From Paratrimastix pyriformis (lineage: Eukaryota > Preaxostyla > Paratrimastigidae): a DNA stretch of 64,000 nt. Every line of letters begins with the position of its first letter. Position 1 is the stretch's first letter. A model generated the notes under the pieces. The model did not search any database. It was not told the origin of the DNA and worked only from the letters and a program-made list of their open reading frames with translations. The translations under genes and the position numbers were made by a program. Where the stretch lies: assembly GCA_027972325.1 (NCBI GenBank), contig JAPMOS010000163.1:1-64000 (forward strand). Direction: 5' to 3'. Shown one piece after another: positions 23,801 to 33,199 of this stretch.

Positions 23801-24566
23801 TCGCCAGCTGCCCGTGGCTCATCAGGCCCCCGGTCCCCGCAGACGGGCACGCGTACCTCCTCAGGATCCGCGTCTCGTCCGCCTGCGCCCCGCCTGCGCC
23901 CCCGCCTGTGTCCGCACGGTGATTGGATTCATGACGGGCGGCGGTGGGGCTGCGTTTGGCTGGGGGCGGGTGGTGGCTGCTGGGGGCAGGCACTACCCGC
24001 TGGCGATGAAGTCGCTGTTCATCTACGACGGGCCCAGCAGCCAGAGCCCCGTGCTGTACTCGGCCAAGCAGCTCGAGACCCGCACCGAGGCGGGCGAGTA
24101 CTGGAGCTCGGGCCCCGAGGCCCTGGTCCTGTTCAGCCCCAAGATGCGCACCGACTGGGTCGAGGCCTCGTACGAGCTGCTCGACGGTCCCCGCCCCGCC
24201 CCGCCCCCGCCCCCGCCCCGCCCCCGCCCCGCCCCCGCCCCCGCCCCCCACCCCTCGGCATACTTTCCTCCGACCATGTGCGAGCACCTCCACTCCCTGG
24301 GGAGCAGCCGCTTGATCGATCGGGGCGTTGGGTGTGTGGATGGGGCTGCAGCCCGCCTGAAGCCGGCCAGCTACGGGTGGGTGGCGGCCGTGGCGGCGGC
24401 CGTGGCGGTGGCGGTGCTCGGGGCGGTGCGGGCTTCTGGATCTGGTGGAGGAAGGTCCGCTCGGCCTCCCCCCTGGCCCGGGCGACTTCATTCCCCTCCC
24501 TCCTCTGCTTCTGCAGCGGCGGGCCCAACAGGGCTACGAGCGCCTCCCCAGGCGGCCGGAAATTGA
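20877..24566 (+). CDS. Secreted type I membrane protein with CUB and repeated beta-sandwich domains
   Basis: Starts with a clear signal peptide (MLGRLLLLLPLLAAAT), then a CUB-like opening DCGTITSRNGTIASDTPCTW. Intron 1 (donor GTCTGG near 21049, acceptor CTCTAG) leads to GGTVIFSTADGKIIQQYPL. Three or four repeats of about 90 residues follow, each of the type W-x-hydrophobic ... VRIALVD/LSVRLVQ ... PFSIE. They resemble the Kre9/KNH-type Ser/Thr-rich cell-surface repeat: about 21320-21840, 21985-22510, 22750-23030 and 23205-23610. A second CUB-like segment (KSLFIYDGPSSQSPVLYSAK, SGPEALVLFSPKMRTDW) lies at about 24005-24190, then a transmembrane helix (WVAAVAAAVAVAVLGAV) and a short tail. N-x-S/T sites (NETG, NTTG, NNTH, NLSAT) fit an extracellular protein. 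Exon ends in the middle are approximate and the C-terminus after the helix is uncertain. The ligand or role is unknown; adhesion or a surface coat is a guess. Confidence 0.7.
22205..22328. repeat. 5-bp array (CCCAG)n
   Basis: About twenty-four CCCAG pentamers in an intron between two beta-sandwich repeats of the membrane-protein gene. Every unit contains a potential AG acceptor. Confidence 0.9.
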
Positions 24567-24783
24567 GCAGCGGGATCCCCCCCCTCCCCCTCCCCCCCCC
24601 CTCCCCCTCCCCCCTCCCCCCCCCCCTCCCCCTCATTTCCCCCCTCATTTCCCCCCTCATTTCCCCCCTCATTTCCCCCCTCATTTCCCTCTCCTTCGTT
24701 CGAGTTGCTCAAGAGCAGACGCCCGGAACAAACGAATCTTCCCGTGACCCAGCGGTTGAGAGAAAAAAGACGAAGACATCAAG
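24567..24783. other. Convergent gap with poly-C and CCCCCCTCATTT repeats
   Basis: Separates the 3' ends of the membrane-protein and AAC4-like genes. Contains C-rich runs (24577-24630) and five copies of a 12-base TCATTTCCCCCC unit (about 24630-24690). No gene seen. Confidence 0.6.
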
Positions 24784-26112
24784 TTAGAAAAGCCACTTGT
24801 GATTCGGGGCAACCGTGCAAACAACAATCGTATTTGCGCGGAGCTCGTTCGAGAGAGCCGCCCACACGTCGGCAAGGATTGTCGCGATACGCTCCGATTG
24901 GGCCCAAATGTGGAGAAGCTGTGCGGAAGGAGGGTGAGAAGGACGATGACCTGGAGGCAGCGCCGGACCTGGCGCTCCCAGCAATCACTGCTGGAGACAG
25001 CTTCGCTGGACGCGTTGACACCGTATAACTTCTTGTTGAGCAAGGCTTCAGCATCCGCGGCGGTGAACTCGGCAGGGTCGGTGTGCTGGGGGAGGGGGAA
25101 TGGGGGGAGTCATGAAGAACGGGTTCGGTAAGGCAGGCGAGGATCGAAACCCTGCGAACCTTCATGGCCCGAGTCACCGAGACGCCAAGCCGATGTCCGT
25201 GGAGGATACACAGATAATCGGTGATCTTGGCGCCGGCCTGATAGTGGATCTGCATTTCTGTCTTGAGCAGACGGGCCCCCAGGAGCCGATGGAGAACCTC
25301 GAAAGAAAGGGCTTCGGAATTCTCGGAGTTTCCACCAGCATTCGGGGTGGTGAGCACGCGGATGGCATCGGGAGAGAAAGTCATGCCTAGAGAGCCGCGG
25401 TGTGGCTGCGAGTGCAAGAGAAGGAGACAGACGATGAAATGGAATCAACGCGGAGAAGCGATGAGTATAAAAGAAGGGTGTCTCGGAGTGTTCGGGGAGT
25501 TCGAGAAGATCATGCAGAGCGAGGAGAGGGTCAACCGGTCCGGAGAGAAGGAAGTCGCTGTTCGCAAGTTGCATCCCAGAGGAAGAGAAGGAGATGTGGG
25601 AATCGTCCAGGCCCGTGGGCATGTCCTCCACATCTGTTCGGTCGGGCCTACACCCGTTAAGCCGCGCTATAGAGGGAAGCGGCGTCTCCGACGAGGAAGG
25701 CGGGCATTCCTCCACGGCGACGCAGCAGCTCCCCTGCGAAACGGTGCCCAAAGCGGTGTTCTTCCCAACCGCGCCGATGGGGAGAGCATTGCTGCGCGGA
25801 GCCACAAGCAAAGCGCTGAATAAGGCGCCCATCGGTCGGGGAGGAGGAGGAGGAGTAGGAATAGGAGCATAGATCACTACGCCGGCGCTGGGTCGAGGCT
25901 GAAACCCACGGGAGGGTGCATGGAAGGCGCGGCAAGGGGCACGAGGGGGTGCTCCCACAAAGGCAAGACAGTTGTTGTTGTTGATTGGGTTGGGCACCCT
26001 TAAAGCACCGTTTGGGAACGATCGCGGGCCGGGTGGCGACGAAGGAGGAGAAACGGCTCGTGGTGGTTGTAGTTGTATCGGTAACAGTGTTGTTCATCAT
26101 GCTTGTCGACAT
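24784..26112 (-). CDS. AAC4-like protein (Dictyostelium AAC-rich mRNA clone AAC4 family)
   Basis: Start ATG 26112: MSTSMMNNTVTDTTTTTTS. Introns restore one frame: the first has donor GTCTTG and acceptor ACCCAG (before GVVIYAPIPTPPPPP); later donors are GTCTGT, GTTCGC and GTCCGG. The conserved half reads PNAGGNSENSEALSFEVLHR, LLKTEMQIHYQAGAKITDYL, GHRLGVSVTRAMK, ALLNKKLYGVNASSEAVSS, LLHIWAQSERIATILADVW and ends TIVVCTVAPNHKWLF. From memory this pattern is that of the AAC4-like proteins of Dictyostelium and other protists; function there is unknown. The E...D...VSVTR spacing is reminiscent of PD-(D/E)XK nuclease-like folds, an inference only. Head to head with RSPH14; its promoter and first exon are copied inverted at 30.8 kb. 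Confidence 0.75.
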
Positions 26113-26310
26113 TAGGTAAAAGAGGTGGCGTGGAAAGAGGCTGCTGGCAAAAATGAGGTTTACCGGGATTCTGTGCGGTGTTCGACACACGTGGAATCTT
26201 CCCAAAAGGCGCCGTCGGCAGTCCCGGTTTTGAGCTCCCGTTTTGCCATTTTTTCCCGTTGTTGGTGATGGAAACTGCCACCCTGCACAAGACCAGGTCC
26301 GCGCCCCATC
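26113..26310. promoter_or_regulatory. Divergent promoter AAC4-like / RSPH14
   Basis: 198 bases between two outward ATGs. Contains an E-box-like ACACGTGG (near 26202) and GGCGCC. A near-copy of this whole region lies inverted in a PCIF1 intron, which marks the segment as a unit. Confidence 0.55.
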
Positions 26311-28840
26311 ATGACCCGCAAGCACAACCCGTTTTTTTTTTTTTGGGAAAAGCGACGTGCTGGCCAACCGGCATCCCTTCTTCGACCGGACATTCAACCC
26401 GCTATCGCCCACGCCAACGCAGGTCTGGCCGCCTTCTGCCGACCTTGTTTGTTGAGATTGTTTCTCTGGCCCGCCCCCCCACAGGTTGCTGTCGCCTATG
26501 GTGAGCGGCGCATCGTCAAATTGAACGACCTTCTCAAGTGTGGCGAAGTGCGCCCCGAGGCGCGAGTTGAGGTCTTCCTCTTTGGCTCTCACACAGGCTT
26601 CATGCCACCGCATTCCAGGCGCTCAACCACCTCATGGGGCAACTCTCGAGCCAGGAGGCCAAGCTGCGCACAGTCTCAGAAGGTCTGGGGCTGCACCCCC
26701 GGGGCTGCGGCCGATTTTAGTCTCCTAGGGACCTGCGCTGCCTGCACAGCACTGCTTTCTGACGACACGCCTCGTGTTCGGGCTCTGGCAGCCCGCGTGT
26801 TGAGCAGCCTGTGCCTTGTCCTCCAGGTCGGTCCCCGCCACCGGGCTCTGGGGGCTCTCACCCTCAACACCCTGGTTGGGTCTCGGGTCCGGGACAGGGG
26901 CGTGCCGAGGCCTCCAAGGCAGGGGCGTTGCCACTGCTGGCCGCCATGCTGACCGATCCGTACGCCCAGGCTCGCCAGGGGGCCGCCGAGGCACTGCACA
27001 GCATCTCCGATGGTCCCCGCAGCCCGCAGCCTGCCGCAGCCCACAGCCGCTTCAGTCGCTCCCTCCATTTCACCCTTTGCCTTCCAGCTCGTGGCTGACG
27101 GGTCCCCCGGGGCTGCCGGCTGTGGTTTGGGTGGGCGCAGCGACGGATGGCACCGAGATGATCACCGACAGCCCCGGCTGCATCGAGGCCATCTGCGACG
27201 CCATTGGGATGCCCTCCCTAGAGGTCGCCCAGCCCCCCACGCGCACAGTCGCACAGTCGTGCCTGCCTCCTCGGCCCACCCGATGCCCATGGCGCGCCCT
27301 CACGCCCCTCACGCCCCTCACGCCCCTCACGCCCCTCACGCCCTGGCCTTGTGGCCTGCAGCGGCCCCTGGTGGGGACCCTGTGCAATCTGACGCGTCTC
27401 TTGCGGGCCACCGAGGCAATCATCGAGCGGGGCCCCGTCCCCCGGTCCGCCCCCTGCCCCTGCCCCACCAGCATCCGTCCCCCACTCCACCGCTCCACCA
27501 GCCCACTCGGCCTGCGTTCCTCGGGCCGGCCCCCTCATCCCTGTCTCTGCGCCCCATCCTCCCCGGAGGGCAGCCTTCTGGAGCTGGCCGAGCGGCACGT
27601 CGCGGGGCCCATCGCCACCACGGCCCTGAGCGCCCTGTGGAACATGATGCAATGCGCCAAGGTCGCCCCCCCCCCCCCCCCCCCCCGCCCCCCCCGCCCG
27701 GCGCCCGCCCCCTCCGGCACCAACACAAGAGCCCCTCCGCCATTTCGCACGGTTGCCGCTGCTCCGGGACCCATCTAGGCTGTCCTTATTCGGTGGGGTG
27801 TGATTTGCAGGGCAAGGCGGCCTGCGTGGCCTGCAACGGGGTGCCCAGGCTGTGCGTCCTGGTGCGGGACGCCCTGCCCGCCATGCCCGCCCCAGCCGCC
27901 AGCTGGGAGCCGTTCCCCGACCTGGGCCTGGAGCCCGGTCCGCTACGGCTCGCTGTCTCCACCTCACCTCCCCCGCTCCGCCTCTCGCCCCCGCTCATCT
28001 TCCCGCGGGTTGGGCCTGGGCCTGGGGTCTGGGCCTGGGGGCGCAGTGGCGCGGCTGGACCCGGGGCTGAGCGACACGGCCCTGCAGGTACAGTCGACCC
28101 CCTACAACGCGCCCCTCGGGCTCACCGACGGCTACGGGGCCAACACAGTCCGGGCCCTCAGCACCGGTCTGCCCCGGCCCTCGCCTGGCCGGCCGGACCC
28201 TCATCACGGACGGACCCTCTCATCACGGACGGACCCTCATCACGGACGGACCCTCATCACGGACGGACCCTCATCACGGCCGGGCGTTGCTCGGCGGCGG
28301 GGGGCAGGCTGCTTGGCCATGGGCATGCTCAGCCTCGAGGGCCGCCACGCCGCCATCGGGGCCACCCCGCGACCCCCCCAGTGGCCGCCGGCCGACCCGG
28401 ATCCGCTCCACCCCGTGGTTCGTCGCCTCCCCTCCCCTCCCATCCATCCACCCCCCCTGCCACCCTCGCCCCGTTACTTCGGCCACCCTCACTCCGCCAT
28501 CGCCTTGCGTCGGTGCTGGTGGCCGTGTGCTCTGGGTGGTAGGTGGAACCTCCAGCGCCCCTTCAGTGCACCAACCGCGAGTGCGTTCCCATCTTGGTGA
28601 CGGTCTGCCTCCCGCGGCTGCTCTGCCCCTTCACCCGCCCGGCTTGTCCTGACCCCCCAGGCGCTCCTCTCCCGAGAACCCTTTACGGCCAGTCATTCCT
28701 TCCGCGCCCTGGCGCACCTCTGCGAGCTGCCCGCCGGCCGCACTGCCGTCATCGAGGCCATGCAGGATGCCCAGTGCCCGCAGGAGCTCCTCACCAAGGT
28801 GCTCGAACATGTAGGCAGGGGTGCCTCTTTTCCGCCTTGA
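26311..28840 (+). CDS. RSPH14: Radial spoke head protein 14 homologue (ARM repeats)
   Basis: Axonemal ARM-repeat protein of the radial spoke. Exons include 26311-26422, 26485-26571, 26619-26682, 26729-26826, 26898-27012 and further ones to a stop at 28838-28840. It reads VAVAYGERRIVKLNDLL, EALNHLMGQLSSQEAKLRT, TCAACTALLSDDTPRVRALA, GALPLLAAMLTDPYAQARQG, SPGCIEAICDAIGM, GTLCNLTRLLRATEAIIE, GPIATTALSALWNMMQCAK, AACVACNGVPRLCVLV and SFRALAHLCELPAGRTAVIE. The opening AYG-R-x-x-KLN and ALNHLM match vertebrate RSPH14 (RTDR1). Donors are GTCTGG, GTCTTC, GTCTGG, GTCGGT and GTCCCC. Exon 1 (MTRKHNP then SDVLANRHPFFDRTF) is thrown out of frame by a 13-T run at 26332-26344; the exon 1 copy at 30.8 kb is open. 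Confidence 0.85.
28204..28280. repeat. 15-bp array (CTCATCACGGACGGAC)n
   Basis: Five copies of a 15-16 base unit (GGACCCTCATCACGGAC) in an RSPH14 intron after the GYGANTVRALSTG exon. Confidence 0.8.
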
Positions 28841-29121
28841 GGGCGCTCTCCATCTCGGGCTTCCTTTGTAGATTTGGTCGTTTAATTAAAATTTCGAGCC
28901 GTGAAACAAAGACCCTGGTTTTGGTTCGCCGGCGCTGGTGGACCAGGCACCCCGGTTGGTTCGGTACAACCACCTCGGGGCAGAGTCTCGCTCTTCCAAT
29001 CATCATGCAGCAACAACCAAGAAAACATCGGAGGGATTTCCGCCCCAACAAAAATTTCAAAAAGAGGTCTTTTCCGCGCATCACTTCTGCCCTGCCCACA
29101 CATTTCTTCTTCAGTCGCGAA

Positions 29122-32100
29122 ATGAGCCCCGCGACACGCGATCTATCGGATCTTGACATCGTCCAATGGGACTTCACCGTGGAACCGGCGATGCAATATA
29201 CCTCAAATCAGTATCCCTTGCCCCCCACCCGCCCCGATCTCGAGGATGCCCGTTCGGAATTGGTGTCCCGGCTCAGGCTCTCTTACGCGCGGCATTGCAA
29301 CACCTACCTGCAGATGGCCCCTCCGCTGGAGTCCTTTAACCGGTGGCTTTTCGGGCAACTCTCCTACCCGAGTGTGGCCCCCTCGCCCAACAGCCCCGAG
29401 GGGGCGCCGCTGCCCCCGGTGGATGCGCTGCTGCCCCACCCGGACTTCGACCTGGTGCCCCTGAAGCGGGAGCTGCTCTCACACGTGCCCATGCGCATCC
29501 GGTGCGAGCCCTGCGCCGCCTGCGCCTGCGCCTGCCACGCCATCAACGAGACGGTCGCCCCGCCGGCCGCGGGGCCCTTCCGGCCGGGGCTGCCCCAGTC
29601 GGAGCGGCCGGCCATGCCCAAGTTCATCGAGGTGCAGACCCGGGCGGGGGAGTCCTTCACCGTCTACCGGAAGCCCGACTTCGCCCGCCGCCCGACGGCC
29701 GAGGAGGAGCAGCTGCCCGCCGAGCTGCGGTGCCCCCAGTGCCGCTGCCTGGCCTACATGAAGGCCCACTACCGCGGCAAGCCCGTCCTGGCCCGGCAGA
29801 CCCTCAAGCTCTACGCTGAGGCCGCCTGCCGCTACGTGGCCCTCCTGAAAAGCTCCACCGCCGAGCCGGCCTTCGCCGCGGCCATCAACCCCGTCCGCCC
29901 CCTGCCGCCCCCACCCTCCCACCCCCCCATTCGACCCCCCCATTCGATGGAGGCTCGTGGCGTCCCCCTGCATGCCTCTCCTCCGCCTGCGTTCCCAGTC
30001 GCGCGGCATTGGGTCCAATGAGGGGGGCGTTCGTGGGGACCCACGGGTATCTGCGTGCGGGCGGTAGGACCACCTCCGGGCCGCCGAGGAGGCCCTGGCC
30101 ACGGCCTCGCGGTACCTGCAGGGCCAGGAGCCCGTCGCCAACCACCCCGACATGCCCTACGTCATGCTGCAGCGGGCCCTGATGCCCTGCGACCGGCTCT
30201 TCCAGGCGGCCTTCCAGCCCCGCCTGGGCAAGGTCTCCCGCTCCCCCTGCGCTCCCCTCGCCTCGCGTCTGTCTTCTTCTCTGGCCATTGCATTGTTAGT
30301 GGGAGTGGGGGATAAGGGGGGGCAGCCCTCTTCTGCCCCTCATGTCGGCGACGCGGGTTGCGGGTCTGCTGCTTGGGGGGGATGGGCTTGGGGGGTCTTC
30401 TGCATGGTGGGGGTGGGCTTGGGGGGGGTGGGCAGCTCTTTGAGGGCTTCTTCGCGGAGGCCTACGACCGGCTGCGGGGCTTCCAGGGCCGCCTGCAGGC
30501 ACTGGGGCTCACGGCCGGCCCTGCCCCGGGGGGCCCACCCAGCGGCGAGTGCGGGCCGGCCAAGGTGCTCATCCACGCGGACCCCTCGCAGGGCTTCTGC
30601 CGGCTGTGCCTGCTCTTCCCGGGCGCCCTGGGGCCCACCAGCGGGGTCTCCATCTCCTCGCGCCACTACCAGAAGCTCTTCCTCCTCTACAAGATGCACG
30701 CCGGTGCCACCGGTCCGCCCAGCGCTGCACCCCCCCACCCCCAGCCACCCCAGCCACCCACCCACCGATCCGTTCCGCCACACTTGAGAAGATCGTGGGC
30801 GATAGCGGGTTGAATGTCCGGTCGAAGAAGGGATGCCGGTTGGCCAGCACGTCGCTTTTTTTCCCGATGGGCAAACCAGAAAAAAATCGGGTTGTGCTGC
30901 GGGTCATGATGGGGCGCGGACCTGGTCTTATCGCCAACAACGGGAAAAAATGGCAAAACGGGAGCTCAAAACCGGGACTGCCGACGGCGCCTTTTGGGAA
31001 GATTCCACGTGTGTCGAACACCGCACAGAATCCCGGTAAACCTCATTTTTGCCAGCAGCCTCTTTCCACGCCACCTCTTTTACCTAATGTCGACAAGCAT
31101 GATGAACAACACTGTTACCGATACAACTACAACCACCACGAGCCGTTTCTCCTCCTTCGTCGCCACCCGGCCCGCGATCGTTCCCAAACGGTGCTTTAAG
31201 GGTGCCCAACCCAATCAACAACAACAACTGTCTTGCCTTTGTGGGAGCACCCCCTCGTGCCCCTTGCCGCGCCTTCCATGCACCCTCCCGTGGGTTTCAG
31301 CCTCGACCCAGCGCCGGCGTAGTGATCTATGCTCCTATTCCTACTCCTCCTCCTCCTCCCCTCCCTCTCTCCCTCTCCCTCTCCCCCGACCGATGGGCGC
31401 GCTCGCCGTTTCTCGGGCTGCGCCGTTTTGTCCTCATTCACGATGGTCGCGTTTCTCGGGCTGCGCCGTTTTGTCCTCATTCACGATGGTCGCGTTTCTC
31501 GGGCTGCGCCGTTTTGTCCTCATTCACGATGGTCGCGCCGCCGTCTGTGCCCTCGATCGGTGATGATGGTATGCGCGCTGTGCGGGTGCTGGTGCTGGTG
31601 CTGGTGCTGCAGAGGACCCCGAGCTCGCCCTCTTCCCGGGGCGGCTGTACTCGCTGGTGCGCCGGTACGCGACCCTGATGGGCCCGCAGCCCTTCGAAGG
31701 GGCCGGCTTCCACGCGGCCGCCTCGGAGGCGGTCTTCCAGGCCCTGCGGCGCGACTTCGGGGTGACGGCCGAGTGCTTCGCCAGCCCGCTGAACTGCTAC
31801 TTCCCCCAGTTCTGCAGCTGCTTCGCCGACACGGACGCCCCCTTCGGCTCGCTGGGCTCGTTCTTCGACTTCTGCCCCGCCACGGGGTCCTTCGAGGCCG
31901 GGCCCCCATACACCGAGGAGGTCCGCCCCTCGGGCGCACCCACCCACCCGTGCACGCCCCGTCCGGCACGGGCCCTCCTCGCCCCCGCCTCCGCCACTGC
32001 CCCTGCCCCTGCCGAGTCCGTGCCTGCTGACTTTGTCCCCATCGGGCCGGGTTGGGCTGGTGACCTCGGGGTGGGTGGGGGGGCCGATGGCGCAGTCGAT

Positions 32101-33033
32101 GGACCGGATGGCCGACCGGCTGGAGGTGCTCCTGGGGGCCACCGCCCAGCCGCTGAGCTTCGTGGTCTTCGTCCCCGACTGGGAGGACCCCCCCTGCCGG
32201 GCCCTGCTGGTCATGGGCAAGGTCAGCCCCCGCCCCCCTCCTCGGCCGGGCCTGAGGGGCCCGACCTGATCTGACCGCCCGCTCGGCCCCTCCTCCTCCT
32301 TCCCCCTCCCCATCGCCCCCTGGGGGCGGCTGCCTGGGCCAGTCGCGCTTCCTGCGGGAGCACCTGGCCGTCTCGGCGGCCGAGCACACGTACATCTCGG
32401 GGGCGCAGCACCTCCTCGAGACGGCCCCCGTCGCCGGGCAGCCCTTCCCGCCCAGCATCCCCCGGCCCGACGGCCCCACTGACGGCCCCACTGACGGCCT
32501 CGTCCCCGAAGCCCCCGAGGCCCCGCCAGCCCCCGAGGCCCCGGCATCGGCCTCCCCCACGCCCGGCTCGGAGGCCCCGGCCGGGGTGATCCGCCTGGGC
32601 CACGTCCTGAGCAAGGGCCCCCGGGCCTCCCCGCTCGCTACGGCCCCACCCGTGGCCGGCTCCGGGGCGGCGGTGGTCTCGTTGAGCGGGGTCGTGGGCC
32701 GGGGGCTGCCGCCGCCCGCCCTGGCCCTGGCCACCAAGAACGCCGAGCGCGTCTACAGGGTGCCCCACGGCACGCGCATCTTCGTCCTCCAGAACGACGC
32801 CGGTCCGCCGCCCACGCCCGCCCCGCCCCGCCCCGCCCCGCCCCGCCGTCTTTGGGTGGCCTGCTCCCCTGGCGCAGCGGGCTGTCTGACCCCCCTGCTG
32901 GCTCCCCCCTGCTGGCTCCCCCTGCTGGCGGCCCCGGTGCGCAGGCTTGGCCACGTGGCCGCCCACGCCCCAGAAGATGGCCGCCCTCCGGCAGGCCATG
33001 GGGTGGCGCATGCCCGGCAGGCCCCGCAGATGA
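29122..33033 (+). CDS. PCIF1: PCIF1/CAPAM-like mRNA cap m6Am methyltransferase homologue with altered catalytic motif
   Basis: Seven exons, all in phase (29122-29892, 30068-30232, 30436-30712, 31613-31920, 32096-32221, 32343-32802, 32945-33033), give 731 aa against about 700 in animals. Diagnostic stretches: ECFASPLNCYFPQFCSCFAD (ECFASPLNCYF is shared with human PCIF1), DAPFGSLGSFFDFCPATGSF, LSFVVFVPDWEDPP, SRFLREHLAVSAAEHTYISG, HGTRIFVLQNDAG and LATWPPTPQKMAALR. PCIF1 methylates the N6 position of 2'-O-methyladenosine next to the mRNA cap. The catalytic NPPF/NPPY motif is replaced by GPPY (residues 501-504, FEAGPPYTEE). No N-terminal WW domain, which animal PCIF1 uses to bind phosphorylated Pol II, is visible. 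Donors: GTCCGC, GTCTCC, GTCCGC, GTCCGC, GTCAGC, GTCCGC. The 900-nt third intron holds a copied promoter. Confidence 0.9.
30794..31400. repeat. Inverted copy of the AAC4-like/RSPH14 promoter with both first exons
   Basis: Matches 25825-26413 in reverse orientation over about 590 bases. It contains RSPH14 exon 1 (minus strand, ending about 30794), the promoter, AAC4-like exon 1 (ATG at 31087, plus strand), its intron 1 and the start of exon 2, where the match stops. Differences: a missing block of roughly 20 bases in the promoter, a changed T-run in RSPH14 exon 1, and extra CTCCCT repeats. It sits wholly in PCIF1 intron 3 (30713-31612). Confidence 0.92.
31408..31536. repeat. 43-bp tandem repeat, three copies
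   Basis: Three perfect or near-perfect copies of a 43-base unit beginning GTTTCTCGGGCTGCGCCG, directly after the copied promoter in PCIF1 intron 3. Confidence 0.9.
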
Positions 33034-33199
33034 ACACCCTCCCCGCAGACGAACGCCCCGCTGGTGATGCATGCCCGCGGCGCCCCGCCCCCCACAGTGC
33101 GGCCGGCTCGGGGCAGGAAGGAGACGACACGGCGAGTAAATTAAGTTGACGATGATGATGGTTGTACAAGAACCGCCCCCCCGCGCCCCCGCGCCCTGC
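33034..33199. other. Convergent spacer between PCIF1 and NCAPH2
   Basis: 166 bases between two stop codons facing each other. A short AT-richer patch (about 33125-33165) may serve as poly(A) signals for both genes; no AATAAA is seen. Confidence 0.5.
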
